Shown here piece by piece: positions 42,393 through 51,117 of a stretch of DNA of 64,000 nt (positions are counted from its first letter, which is position 1; each line of letters starts with the position of its first letter). The notes under the pieces were generated by a model. It searched no databases and was not told the origin of the DNA. It saw nothing but the letters and a program-made list of their open reading frames with translations. Origin of the DNA: DATDAH01 sp963725155 (GTDB lineage: Bacteria; Actinomycetota; Acidimicrobiia; Acidimicrobiales; DATDAH01); assembly GCA_963725155.1 (NCBI GenBank), contig CAVRXU010000007.1, positions 310,001 to 374,000 on the forward strand, given 5' to 3'. A program made the position numbers and the translations under genes.

Positions 42393-43090
42393 CGTCCGAA
42401 GAGACGGATGCGTAGCAGGATCCACAGGGCGTCCACACCGTCGAGCCACGTGATCTTCTTGCCCTCCTCGCGGCTGCGGGCCTTGTAGCTGATGGGGACC
42501 TCGTAGATCCTCTCCCCCCGGCGTAGCAGTCCTCCGGTGACCTCGGCCTCGATCCCGAAGCCCGACGCCTTGGGCGCCACCTCCCGCCAGAGCTCGGTGG
42601 GGGCCACCTTGAGGCACGTCTCCACGTCCGACAGCCACGCGTTGTAGAGGAGGCTGGCCCAGAACGCGACCAGCTTGTTGCCGAGCACGTACCAGAACGA
42701 GTAGGCGGCATTGCTGCCGAAGGAGCGGGTGCCGTAGACCACTCGGGCGTCCTCGTGCAGGATGGGGTGCAGCAGGTCGACGAAGTCGGCCGGGTCGTAC
42801 TCGAGGTCGGCATCCAGGATCGTCAGCAGGTCCGAGGTCGCCTCGTCGAAGCCCCGACGCAGCGCCGCCCCCTTGCCCTGGTTGGGTTCCTGGCGGAACG
42901 TGCGGATCGTGTCGTCGGCGGCGACGAGGTCCTCGATCAGGTCCATGCAGCCGTCGGTGGAGCCGTCGTCGACGATGACCACCTCGCGGTCGACCGGCAG
43001 GTCCACGGCCAGCAGTCGCTCGAGCGCGACCCGCAGCGTGGCCGCCTCGTTGTACACGGGCATGACGATGGTCAGGGACGAGGGCGTCAT
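42389..43090 (-). CDS. family 2 glycosyltransferase, polyprenyl-phosphate sugar synthase type
   Basis: A 233-residue GT2: TIVMPVYNEAATLRVALERL, REVVIVDDGSTDGCMDLI, LTILDADLEYDPADFVDLL (DAD acidic motif) and GKGAALRRGFDEA. C-terminal segment ALWILLRIRLFGR looks like an amphipathic or single membrane helix. It probably charges polyprenyl phosphate with a hexose. It is the upstream partner of the SGNH lipoprotein gene (4-bp overlap), another case of a GT paired with an SGNH protein. Confidence 0.92.
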   Translation of the reverse strand: MTPSSLTIVMPVYNEAATLRVALERLLAVDLPVDREVVIVDDGSTDGCMDLIEDLVAADDTIRTFRQEPNQGKGAALRRGFDEATSDLLTILDADLEYDPADFVDLLHPILHEDARVVYGTRSFGSNAAYSFWYVLGNKLVAFWASLLYNAWLSDVETCLKVAPTELWREVAPKASGFGIEAEVTGGLLRRGERIYEVPISYKARSREEGKKITWLDGVDALWILLRIRLFGR

Positions 43091-43118
43091 CGGTCTCCAT
43101 CGGTCGGAGGGGGCAGGG

Positions 43119-44359
43119 GTGGAAGGGGTGCCGACCGACCGGCGGCAATTAGCATACGGAGGCTCGCAGGCCACCCCTTGGACGTTCTGGAGGCTTCCCA
43201 TCGACACCGACAGCCGCGACAAGCTCGGCGACCTCGCGGCGTCCTCCGGCCTTCGGCGGATCCACCTCCTGGCCTGGCGCGACCTCTACGACGTCGAGGC
43301 CGGCGGATCCGAGGTCCATGCCGCCGAGGTCGCCCGCCTCTGGTCCGAGGCCGGCATCGAGGTCACCATGCGGACCTCCTACGCCCAGGGCCATCCCCCC
43401 GAGGGCGTCCGTGACGGCTACCGGGTCATCCGCCGGGCGGGCCGCTACCTGGTGTTCCCCCGGGCCGCGCTGGCCGAGGCGACCGGGCGTCACGGGCCTC
43501 GCGACGGCCTGGTCGAGATCTGGAACGGCATGCCCTTCCTGTCGCCGATCTGGTGCCGAGGCCCCCGCGTGGCCTGGCTGCACCACGTCCACGGAGCCAT
43601 GTGGAAGATGGTCCTGCCCCCGAACCTGGCCGGGGTGGGCGAGCTCATCGAGTCCCGCATCGCCCCGCCGATCTACCGCCGCACCCGGGTCGTGACCCTC
43701 TCGGAGTCCTCCAAGCGGGAGATGATCGACAAGCTGGGCTTTCGTGCGCAGCGAGTGGACGTGGTCCCCCCTGGCATCGACCCCCGCTTCCAGCCCGGCG
43801 GGAAGCGCTCCCCCGACCGCTGGTCGTCGCTGTGGGTCGCCTGGTGCCGGTCAAGCACTTCGACGGCCTCATCAGAACGATGCAGGAGGTCCGGCGCCAC
43901 GTCCCGGACGCGGGCCTGACCATCGTCGGCGAGGGGTTCGAGCGCGAGGACCTCGATGCGCTGGTCCGGGACCTCGACGCCGAGAGCTGGGTCGACTTCG
44001 CCGGGAGGGTCTCCGACGACGGCTTGGTCGATCTCTACCGACGGGCGTGGGTCGTGGCCAGCGCCTCCAGCCACGAGGGCTGGGGCATGACCCTGACCGA
44101 AGCCGCCGCCTGCGGCACCCCCGCTGTGGCCACCCGCATCTCGGGGCACGTCGACGCTGTGGAAGACGGGGTCGGCGGGCTGTTGGCGGACGATGAGCGT
44201 GAGCTCGCCGCCCACCTGGTCTCCGTGCTCACCGACGCTGACCTCCGGGCCCGGTTGGGCGAGGGGGCCCGCCGGCGCGCCGCCACGCTGACCTGGGGCG
44301 CCACTGCGCTCCAGACGCTGCGGGTGCTGGCCGAAGAAGCCCGTCGCCGGCGGGGCTGA
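43119..44359 (+). pseudogene. family 4 glycosyltransferase, one -1 frameshift
   Basis: GT4 enzyme in two frames. The first (from GTG 43119, with a GGAGGGGG ribosome-binding site) holds AGGSEVHAAEVARLWSEAG, a conserved WNGMPFLSPIW, and VVPPGIDPRFQPGG. One missing base near 43817 moves coding to another frame that begins LVVAVGRLVPVKHFDGLI and continues through EGWGMTLTEAAACGTPAVAT (E-x7-E-like donor-site region) to 44359. Joined, the product is a normal-length retaining GT4 of about 413 residues. Base-call error or real null allele. No other usable start occurs between 43130 and the homology. Confidence 0.82.
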
Positions 44360-44362
44360 GCG

Positions 44363-45037
44363 GTGACCGCCCCGCCCGTCGTCCTTGCCCACGGCTTCGC
44401 CGGCTCCGGTCGCCTGACCTGGGGCGACGCCGGCTGGCTGGAGCTCTTGGCCGACGAGGGGCGATCGGCCACGGCGGTCGACCTGCTGGGCCACGGCGAC
44501 GCCCCCAAGCCCCGCGAGCCCGAGGCCTACCGCGCCCTGGCCGAGCACCTGGCCGGGCTCTTGCCGGACGAGCCGGTCGACGGCATCGGGTTCTCGCTGG
44601 GCGCGGCCACCCTCCTGCAGGTGGCGATGGCCGAGCCGACACGCTTCCGGCGCCTCGTCCTGGCCGGGATCGGTGACGACCTCTTCGCCCCCCCCGACAG
44701 CGAGCCGGTGGCGGCCCTGATCGAGGCCGGCGGTGAGCTCCCCGAGTCACCGTTCGTGCGCCACCTCGTCGACCTGGCCTCGGCGCCGGGCACCGACCGG
44801 GAAGCATTCGTGGCCTGCCTGCGCCGTCCCCGGACACCGGTCGACGAGGCCACCTTGGCGGTGGTCGACGTCCCCGTGCTCGTCGTGCTGGGCGACCGTG
44901 ACCACGTGGGGCCGGCCGATCGGCTGGTGGCCGCCCTTCCCGATGCCCGGCTCCAGGTCCTGCGGGGGGTGGACCACGGCCGGACGCCGGCGGCCATGGG
45001 CTTCCTCGACGCCGCGCTCCGGTTCATCGCGGCCTGA
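44363..45037 (+). CDS. alpha/beta hydrolase
   Basis: A 224-residue cytoplasmic alpha/beta hydrolase: VVLAHGFAGSG (oxyanion hole), VDLLGHGDAP, IGFSLGAATLLQVA with the nucleophile Ser near residue 79, VLVVLGDRDHVGP with the acid Asp, and GVDHGRTP with the catalytic His. Resembles small-ester or MenH-like hydrolases, but the substrate cannot be told. GTG start 3 nt after the GT4 gene, so it is probably cotranscribed. Confidence 0.92.
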   Translation: MTAPPVVLAHGFAGSGRLTWGDAGWLELLADEGRSATAVDLLGHGDAPKPREPEAYRALAEHLAGLLPDEPVDGIGFSLGAATLLQVAMAEPTRFRRLVLAGIGDDLFAPPDSEPVAALIEAGGELPESPFVRHLVDLASAPGTDREAFVACLRRPRTPVDEATLAVVDVPVLVVLGDRDHVGPADRLVAALPDARLQVLRGVDHGRTPAAMGFLDAALRFIAA

Positions 45038-45149
45038 GCGACCCGGCCCGGATCTCGGGCTCTCCGGCTCAAGGATCCTCGGGCGGCGCCGACGGAGATA
45101 CCAGCGGCTTACTGGGCGGACCGCGCCCGGTGGTGCTGGAGGCGGTGTC

Positions 45150-46811
45150 ATGGAGCTGACCGACGATGGAGCGCGACGGCCGGGGCTGACACCCGCCCCG
45201 AACGACCCCCGCAAGCTCCGCGACATGCTGCTGGTGGTCGTCGTCTGTGCCGCCGTCGCCCTGGCCCTCGTGGCCGTCAACGCCGTCGACCACATCTATG
45301 CCGCTTTGGCCGCCAGGGACGCCACCGCCCTTCTCGTCGGCGCGATCCTCATCCCTGTCGGGGTGTCGGTCTTCGCCTTCCGTCGGTTCCAGGCCGCCGA
45401 GGAGGTCTGGAAGGAGACGGCTCGGCTGTCGATGCGGGACCCGCTCACCGGGTTGCCGACCCGTCGCTTCCTGAGCCAGCACTTCCGCGAGGTCGTCCGT
45501 CGGGTCCAGCGTCACGGTGGCCGGGTGGCGGTGTTCTTCTGCGACCTCGACAAGTTCAAGCAGATCAACGACACCTACGGCCACGAGATGGGCGACCGGG
45601 TGATGACCAAGGTGGCCGAGCGGCTGGCCGCCATCATCGAGGACGACGACATCCTCATCCGGTACGGGGGTGACGAGTTCGTCGTGATCAGCCCCAACGC
45701 CAGCACCCGCCTCACCGCCGAGCGGGCTGCCGACCGCCTGATCGAAGCCCTCGAATCGCCCTTCGCCGTCGGCGAGGACAAGATCCAGCTCTCGGTCTGC
45801 GTCGGAGTGGCCCTCACCGAGGAGCACTGCACCGAGCCCGACGACGTCCTGCGGGACGCCGACAAGGCCATGTACAAGGCGAAGGCCGCCGGCGGCGGCC
45901 AGGTGGCCATCTACGACCGCTCGATGGCCAACCGCATCACGCCGTCGACGGCCGAGCGGCGCCTGCGCATGGCGTTGGCCGAGGAGCAGTTCCGTCTCTA
46001 CTACCAGCCGGTGGTGTCGCTGCAGACCCAGCGCATGGTGAAGGTCGAGGCCCTCATCCGCTGGGAGGATCCCGAGCGGGGCATCGTCAGCCCCGGCGAG
46101 TTCATCCCCGCGCTGGAGAACACCGGCCTCATCGTCCCCGTCGGGACCTGGGTGCTGGAGCAGGCCTGTCGCCAGGCCCACGAATGGGCCAGCAACTACC
46201 GCCACCAGGCCCCGCTCATGGTCACGGTGAACGTGTCGGCCCGCCAGTTGTCCCAGGCCGACTTCGGCGAGGTGCTGCGCCGGGTGCTGGGCGAGACCGG
46301 GGTCGACCCCGGGACCATCTGCCTGGAGATCACCGAGGGGGCGGTCCTGGCCGACGTGGAAGCCGCGTGGTCGACGCTCCGCTCGATCAAGGCGCTCGGC
46401 GTCTACCTCGCCCTCGACGACTTCGGCACGGGGTTCTCGTCGCTCAGCTTCCTGCGCCAGTTCCGCCCGGACATCGTCAAGATCGACAAGTCCTTCGTCG
46501 ACGGCCTCGGCCAGAGCCGGGAGGACACCACGATCATCGAGCACGTGGTCGGCATGGCGCGCGGCCTCGGCATGGTGACCGTCGCCGAGGGCGTGGAGAC
46601 GGCCGACCAGGTGCGCTACCTGCGGGGCCTCGAGTGCAACATGGCCCAAGGCTTCTTCTACAGCAAGCCCCAGCCCCCGTCGGTCATCGACCGGATCCTC
46701 GGCCAGCCCCCGGACGACCGCTGGCGTCGCGACCGGATCGCGGCCCAGGCGGCCCAGGCCCTGCCCGCCCCGGCCGTGACCCCGACCATGCGGACCCCCG
46801 CCCCCGCCTGA
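45150..46811 (+). CDS. bifunctional GGDEF-EAL protein (cyclic di-GMP turnover)
   Basis: A 553-residue membrane protein with two N-terminal helices (near 30-49 and 60-77), a GGDEF domain and an EAL domain. The cyclase half has DPLTGLPTRRFL and RYGGDEFVVI; the RxxD inhibitory site is absent. The EAL half keeps all the usual catalytic residues: KVEALIRW, VTVNVSAR, LEITEGAV, DDFGTGFSSL, VKIDKSFVDGL and VAEGVET. Both activities may therefore be live. No sensory domain beyond the two helices is visible. The GGAGGCGG ribosome-binding site precedes the ATG. The stop codon abuts that of the convergent MBL gene. Confidence 0.94.
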   Translation: MELTDDGARRPGLTPAPNDPRKLRDMLLVVVVCAAVALALVAVNAVDHIYAALAARDATALLVGAILIPVGVSVFAFRRFQAAEEVWKETARLSMRDPLTGLPTRRFLSQHFREVVRRVQRHGGRVAVFFCDLDKFKQINDTYGHEMGDRVMTKVAERLAAIIEDDDILIRYGGDEFVVISPNASTRLTAERAADRLIEALESPFAVGEDKIQLSVCVGVALTEEHCTEPDDVLRDADKAMYKAKAAGGGQVAIYDRSMANRITPSTAERRLRMALAEEQFRLYYQPVVSLQTQRMVKVEALIRWEDPERGIVSPGEFIPALENTGLIVPVGTWVLEQACRQAHEWASNYRHQAPLMVTVNVSARQLSQADFGEVLRRVLGETGVDPGTICLEITEGAVLADVEAAWSTLRSIKALGVYLALDDFGTGFSSLSFLRQFRPDIVKIDKSFVDGLGQSREDTTIIEHVVGMARGLGMVTVAEGVETADQVRYLRGLECNMAQGFFYSKPQPPSVIDRILGQPPDDRWRRDRIAAQAAQALPAPAVTPTMRTPAPA

Positions 46812-48245
46812 TCAGGCGGCCCGCGTCGCCTCGGTGTCCTCGTCGGTGGGCACCGCGAAGCCCTCCGACAGCCGCTTGAGCGGCGAGCCCGACCCCCGGA
46901 GCATCCCCAAGGAGCCGACGGCTTCACGGCGACGGCGCCAGACGGCGTCCAGGAAGCGACGCGAGGCCAGGTTCCGCACCGGCAGGTAGCCGATCTCCCA
47001 GATCATGAGCAGGCCCCAGAAGGCGAGGTCCTCGTTCACCCCACCGGGGCGCAGGGCCACCCGGATGCGCATGGAGCCGTGGACGAAGTGGAGGATCCGC
47101 TTGTCGATGGCGTCGGCCAACACCGCCGGGGCGACCCGGATCAAGTTGGCCCGGTCCGCCGGCGGGGTGGCCTGGCGCCAGACCCGACGGCGGCGACCGT
47201 CGACCACCCAGTACGGCTGCTCGTCGCTGGGGACCTCGAAGACGATCGGGCGCTTCAGCAGCATCCGTAGCGCCGGTCGGGGCACCGCCCGGAGAAACCC
47301 CGTGAGATGGTGCTCGAAGTCCGTGAAGGCGAGGTGCCGTTGGGCTTCATCGGCTGCCGTGGCGGCCAGGGTCGGGGCGATGGCCGCCGCCATCCGGGTC
47401 ATCCGGGGCAGGCGGTCGTCCCACCAGCGGGTCCCGCTCACGTCGAAACCGTCCTCGTCGGACCAGGTGTCGCCTGGGCTCATGGCGACGAGCTCGGTGC
47501 GCCCCAGGCCGTCGGCCCGGTCGAAGGCCGCTCGCACCTCGTCGGGCGTGATCATCTCGGCGTTCATGGCCCAGGACTCGGGGTGGAGGAACGCCACCAT
47601 GTTGGCGAAGGGCACCGCGAAGCGGGGCCGCAAGGTGCGGGTGGCGTCGATGAACTCGTCGAGGTAGGTCTGGCGCTTCAGAAGGGTCAGGTCCTCGGGG
47701 TCCTCGGCCTCGTACAGGTGGGGGTAGGACTGGGCCCACGAGTGGGTCTTCAGCAGGAACGTCACCGGTCCGAAGTCCTCGGCGATCTGGCGCAGGGCCC
47801 GGCCCCGGATCTTGCAGTCGTTCAGGTCGGCCAGGACGGTGTCCCCGTCGGCCACGACGAACGCGGTGTCGTCGAAGCCGTACTGGTACGAGGCCACCCG
47901 CACGCCAGGGGCCAGCTCCCGGATCTCGCCGTGCGCCAACTCGTTCACGGTCCGGAAACCGAGCTCTCGCACTTCGTCGGCCATCACGTCCACACCGAAG
48001 CGGGCGCAGAGGACCTCGGCCCCCTTGTCGACCCGGCGCATCGACGGGTAGTGGAAGTGGTCGAAGTGATGGTGCGTCAGGTAGATGACATCGGGTGCGA
48101 GGAGCTCGGGGGTCGGGTCGGCGTCGGCCGGGAAGTGCCACCAGGACCGCCAGTAGCAGGACCCGGTGAGCCAGGGGTCGACCAGGATCGTCGGCCCCGA
48201 TGTCTCGATGCGCAGGCAGGCGTGCCCGATGACGGTGAAGCGCAC
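46812..48245 (-). CDS. MBL-fold metallo-hydrolase
   Basis: A 477-residue metallo-beta-lactamase-fold protein. Seen: MRFTVIGHACLRIE, ILVDPWLTGSCYWRSWW, the zinc motif YLTHHHFDHFHYPSM, then DTVLADLNDCKI and LLKTHSWAQSYPHLY. The long C-terminal region (PYWVVDGRRRRVW, then VHGSMRIRVALRPGG) resembles the tail of CMAH/UlaG-like enzymes acting on sugars or nucleotide sugars. No Rieske cysteines are seen. The GTG at 48245 has TAGCCT 6 nt upstream. Substrate unknown. Confidence 0.88.
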   Translation of the reverse strand: MRFTVIGHACLRIETSGPTILVDPWLTGSCYWRSWWHFPADADPTPELLAPDVIYLTHHHFDHFHYPSMRRVDKGAEVLCARFGVDVMADEVRELGFRTVNELAHGEIRELAPGVRVASYQYGFDDTAFVVADGDTVLADLNDCKIRGRALRQIAEDFGPVTFLLKTHSWAQSYPHLYEAEDPEDLTLLKRQTYLDEFIDATRTLRPRFAVPFANMVAFLHPESWAMNAEMITPDEVRAAFDRADGLGRTELVAMSPGDTWSDEDGFDVSGTRWWDDRLPRMTRMAAAIAPTLAATAADEAQRHLAFTDFEHHLTGFLRAVPRPALRMLLKRPIVFEVPSDEQPYWVVDGRRRRVWRQATPPADRANLIRVAPAVLADAIDKRILHFVHGSMRIRVALRPGGVNEDLAFWGLLMIWEIGYLPVRNLASRRFLDAVWRRRREAVGSLGMLRGSGSPLKRLSEGFAVPTDEDTEATRAA

Positions 48246-48251
48246 CCCGGC

Positions 48252-48257
48252 AGGCTA
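48252..48257 (-). promoter_or_regulatory. candidate -10 box, leaderless start of the MBL-fold gene
   Basis: TAGCCT on the minus strand, 6 nt upstream of the GTG at 48245. Confidence 0.5.
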
Positions 48258-48336
48258 CGGAGCCGAGCCGCGAGGCGAGGCGAACCAGCCGTTCACCGCG
48301 CGACGCTTGTCCGTGTCCGCGGGGTCCCAGGGGCGC

Positions 48337-49365
48337 TCAGGGAGCCACCGGGGCGCCATCGGCGGCGGCCGAGCGGTACAGGGCGTCCACCACACGATGG
48401 GCCCGGAGTGCCTCCCGCACGTCGGGCGAGGCCGGTCGACCGCCCGCCACCGCGGCCAGGAACTCGCCGTCGGGGTTGCCGCCCTCCGGCAACGCCGGGT
48501 CGAGGGCGGCCAGGAGGTCGGCCCCGTCGAGCGCCTGCTCGCCCTGCCCGGTCAGGGTCCAGCGCACGGGCCCGAACCAGTCGCCCTCGACGGTGACGTG
48601 GAGCCGCTCACAGAGGATCTCGACGTGGCGCAGGCTGGGGCGTTCCAGGACGTCGTGCCAGACCGACACCATCGAGCCCACCGCACCGGAGGCGAACGAG
48701 AAGCTCGCCGTCGCCGCGTCCTCGATGCCGTCGATGGCGTGGAACTCCCGGGTCCAGGCACTGACCTTCTCGATCGGTCCCACGAGCCACTCGAGGAGGT
48801 CGACGTCGTGGATCGAGTGCTCGATCACGGTCCCGGCCCCCGCCTTGGCCGGGTCGGCTCGCCAGTTCGAGCCGTACATGCCCTGGGTGGGGATGTACTG
48901 GTCGTCCCGGAGGACCACCGCCATGACCCGGCCCGCGTCCGGGTCGGCGAGCAGCTGGCGGGCCAGGGTGAACGCCGGGGATCGGCGCAGGACCAGGCCG
49001 ACCTGGTTCGTGACGCCCGAACCCTCGACCAGAGCGCACAGGGCTTCGGCTCGGGCCAGGTCAGGGGCCAGCGGCTTCTCGCAGAACACCGCCTTGCCGG
49101 CGGCGACGGCCGTGGCGACGGCGGCGTGGTGGGCCGAGGTCCAGGTGCAGACGAACACGGCGTCGACCTGGTCGCACAAGCCCTCGACGGTGTCGGCCAC
49201 CGTGGCGCCGGTGTCGGCGGCGAAGGCCGCGGCCCGTCGGGGGTCGGCGTCGTGCACCGCCACGATCTCGTTGGGCTGGGCGGACCCGGCCAGCATCATC
49301 AGGTGGAAGCGGGCGATGAAGCCGGTGCCGACGAAGCCGACCCGGACGGGTGGGGCTTCGCTCAC
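48337..49365 (-). CDS. Gfo/Idh/MocA family oxidoreductase
   Basis: A 342-residue NAD(P)-dependent dehydrogenase for sugars or cyclitols. Seen: VRVGFVGTGFIARFHLMML (dinucleotide fold), VFVCTWTSAHHAAVATA, the catalytic-lysine motif CEKPLAPDLARAE near residue 95, and IEHSIHDVDLLEWLVG, with the His of the active-site helix. The GTG start overlaps the stop of the SDR gene (GTGA), so both are made together and may act in sequence on one sugar or polyol. Confidence 0.93.
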   Translation of the reverse strand: MSEAPPVRVGFVGTGFIARFHLMMLAGSAQPNEIVAVHDADPRRAAAFAADTGATVADTVEGLCDQVDAVFVCTWTSAHHAAVATAVAAGKAVFCEKPLAPDLARAEALCALVEGSGVTNQVGLVLRRSPAFTLARQLLADPDAGRVMAVVLRDDQYIPTQGMYGSNWRADPAKAGAGTVIEHSIHDVDLLEWLVGPIEKVSAWTREFHAIDGIEDAATASFSFASGAVGSMVSVWHDVLERPSLRHVEILCERLHVTVEGDWFGPVRWTLTGQGEQALDGADLLAALDPALPEGGNPDGEFLAAVAGGRPASPDVREALRAHRVVDALYRSAAADGAPVAP

Positions 49366-50102
49366 GTGTTCTGGGCCGTCATGCCACCGTCGACGCTGAG
49401 CACCGAGCCGTTGATGAACGAGGCGCCGGGGAGGACCAGCGCCCAGATGGCGTGGGCCACCTCGGTCGGCTCGCCGTAGCGGCCGGCGGGCACCCGGCGC
49501 CGGGCGAAGGTGGCCTTGGCCTCGTCGGGGATGGCCTCGGTCATGCCCGTGCGGATGGGGCCGGGGCAGATGGCGTTCACCGTCACCCCTGAGCGGCCGA
49601 GCTCGACGGCCAGGGCCCGGGTGAGGCCGACCACGCCGTGCTTGCTGGCGGTGTAGGCGGAGATGAACGGTGTGGCGCCGAGGGCCTCGCTGGAGGCCGT
49701 GTTGACGATGCGTCCGTCGCCGTTCCGGCGCAGGTCGTCGACACAGGCCCGGGCCAGCCGGGCCCCTGCGGTCAGGTTGACGGCGAGGGTGGTCTCCCAC
49801 GCCTCGTCGAAGTTCGGCCCGTCGATGGCGGCAGGGAGGGACACGCCTGCGTTGTTGACCAGGATGTCGACCGGGCCCAGCTGCTCCCGGACCTCGGCGA
49901 GCACCGCGTCCACCGCGGCGGGATCGGTGAGGTCGACCGTCCACGCCCCACCACCGTCGGGCACGGGCGGCTCGGCGCGGTCGAGGGCGGCCACCTTGGC
50001 CCCGTCCTCGGCCAACAGGGCGGCCGTGGCCCGTCCGATCCCGCTGGCCGCACCGGTCACCACGGCCACGCGACCCGCGACCGAACGGAGGCCCGCGGAC
50101 AT
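49362..50102 (-). CDS. SDR family oxidoreductase
   Basis: A 246-residue classical short-chain dehydrogenase: VVTGAASGIGRATAALL (cofactor), VDILVNNAGVSLP, VNTASSEALGATPFISAYTASKHG with catalytic Ser, Tyr and Lys, and NAICPGPIRTGM. D-x-R after the second strand (LDRAEPP) suggests NAD(H) preference. The ATG at 50102 has TAAGGT 6 nt upstream; that box overlaps the start codon of the divergent small membrane protein gene. Confidence 0.94.
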   Translation of the reverse strand: MSAGLRSVAGRVAVVTGAASGIGRATAALLAEDGAKVAALDRAEPPVPDGGGAWTVDLTDPAAVDAVLAEVREQLGPVDILVNNAGVSLPAAIDGPNFDEAWETTLAVNLTAGARLARACVDDLRRNGDGRIVNTASSEALGATPFISAYTASKHGVVGLTRALAVELGRSGVTVNAICPGPIRTGMTEAIPDEAKATFARRRVPAGRYGEPTEVAHAIWALVLPGASFINGSVLSVDGGMTAQNT

Positions 50103-50108
50103 ACTTGG

Positions 50109-50114
50109 ACCTTA
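50109..50114 (-). promoter_or_regulatory. candidate -10 box, leaderless start of the SDR/Gfo operon
   Basis: TAAGGT on the minus strand, 6 nt upstream of the ATG at 50102, overlapping the first base of the plus-strand ATG at 50114. Confidence 0.5.
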
Positions 50115-50371
50115 TGCGCATCGTCTGGGCCATCGTGACGACCGCGTTCTTCCTGATCCCTCTGGCGGTCACCGCCTGGGCCTTTCTCGACGCCGCCCGC
50201 CGTCCGTCGTGGGCCTGGAGCCTGGCCGGCCGCAGCCAGGTCACCTGGATGGCCTGCACCGCCCTCGGCGTGCTCACCGTGATCGGCGGCCTGGTCCTCT
50301 CCGGTTACTACCTGCTGATCGTCCGCCCGCAGATCGCCGCCGCCGAGGACGGAGACTTCCGCCAGCCGTGA
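50114..50371 (+). CDS. small two-helix membrane protein
   Basis: An 85-residue protein with two helices (residues 4-25 and 42-66) separated by a polar loop (DAARRPSWAWSLAGRSQV). The layout is like the small DUF2516-type actinobacterial membrane proteins, but that assignment is tentative. The ATG at 50114 begins 11 bp after the divergent SDR start; a CATACT hexamer sits 8 nt before it. A TTG at 50105 in the same frame is less likely. Confidence 0.72.
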   Translation: MRIVWAIVTTAFFLIPLAVTAWAFLDAARRPSWAWSLAGRSQVTWMACTALGVLTVIGGLVLSGYYLLIVRPQIAAAEDGDFRQP

Positions 50372-50379
50372 GCCGCTGA

Positions 50380-51033
50380 TCAGCCGACCGTGGCGAAGGC
50401 GCGGACGGTGAAGGTGCCGGCGCCCTCGATCTTGGGGGGAACGGCGGTGAAGGTGAAGCCGTCCTCGGGGAGGGCGTCGAGCGCCGTCAGGTGCTCGATG
50501 ATGGGGATCTCGGCGCCGAGCAGCGTGGAGTGGACGGGCCGGGCCTTCTCCCCCGTGCCGTCGATGTTGAGGGAGTCGATGCCGACGCAGGCCACGCCCG
50601 CCGCGACCAAGGCGTCAGCCGAAGCGGCCGACAGGTGGGGGTGGGCCTGGAAGTAGGCGTCGGTTCCCCACGTGGCCGAGTGGTCGGTCCGGACGATCAC
50701 GGCGTGGCCGCCGAGACCCTCGAGCTCCTCGTCGGTCAGCTCGACGGTCGTCTGGCCCCGACGGTCGAGGCAGACCGCGGGGACGCCGGCCACCCGCTCC
50801 AGGGCCAGGCCGGTCAGGTCGTGGCCGTCGGCGTAGCGGTGGAACGGCACGTCCAGGTAGGTGCCGGTGTTGGTGCACATCGTCACCAGGCCGATCTGGA
50901 AGGTGTTGCCCGGCCCGTAGACGTCGATGGCCGCCTCGCGGCTGAGGTGGTCCTCCACGATCGGCACCGGCAGCCCCGGGTACGTGACCATCCCCGGGGA
51001 GATGACGTGGCTGAGGTCGATCAGGCGGATCAT
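50380..51033 (-). CDS. cyclase family protein (kynurenine formamidase-like)
   Basis: A 217-residue metal-dependent hydrolase: IDLSHVISPGMVTYPGLPV, TNTGTYLDVPFHRYADGHDL, containing a D-x-P-x-H-like metal motif, and IDSLNIDG later. The family includes bacterial kynurenine formamidase (KynB) and other amide hydrolases. The ATG at 51033 begins the homology; an open extension to 51084 would run through half of a palindrome. CAGAAT, 6 nt upstream, is a weak -10 match. Confidence 0.9.
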   Translation of the reverse strand: MIRLIDLSHVISPGMVTYPGLPVPIVEDHLSREAAIDVYGPGNTFQIGLVTMCTNTGTYLDVPFHRYADGHDLTGLALERVAGVPAVCLDRRGQTTVELTDEELEGLGGHAVIVRTDHSATWGTDAYFQAHPHLSAASADALVAAGVACVGIDSLNIDGTGEKARPVHSTLLGAEIPIIEHLTALDALPEDGFTFTAVPPKIEGAGTFTVRAFATVG

Positions 51034-51057
51034 CCCCCGATTCTGACCCCGCTCCCC

Positions 51058-51109
51058 CGTTCTGGCCTCCGATCTACCGGCCATGGCCGGTAGATCGGAG
51101 GCCAGAACG
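51058..51109. terminator. 52-bp perfect palindrome
   Basis: Positions 51058-51082 and 51085-51109 are exact reverse complements around a 2-bp centre. It lies after the acyltransferase/SGNH stop codon (51118, minus) and 25 bp before the cyclase start. A terminator for the upstream gene is the simplest reading, though no T-tract follows; it also covers the expected -35 region of the cyclase gene, so an operator role is possible. Confidence 0.65.
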
Positions 51110-51117
51110 AGGTGAGA

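Noticed and set aside
51034..51084. N-terminal extension of the cyclase to an upstream ATG
   Set aside because: The extra residues would be encoded by half of a perfect palindrome, and the homology begins at the ATG at 51033.
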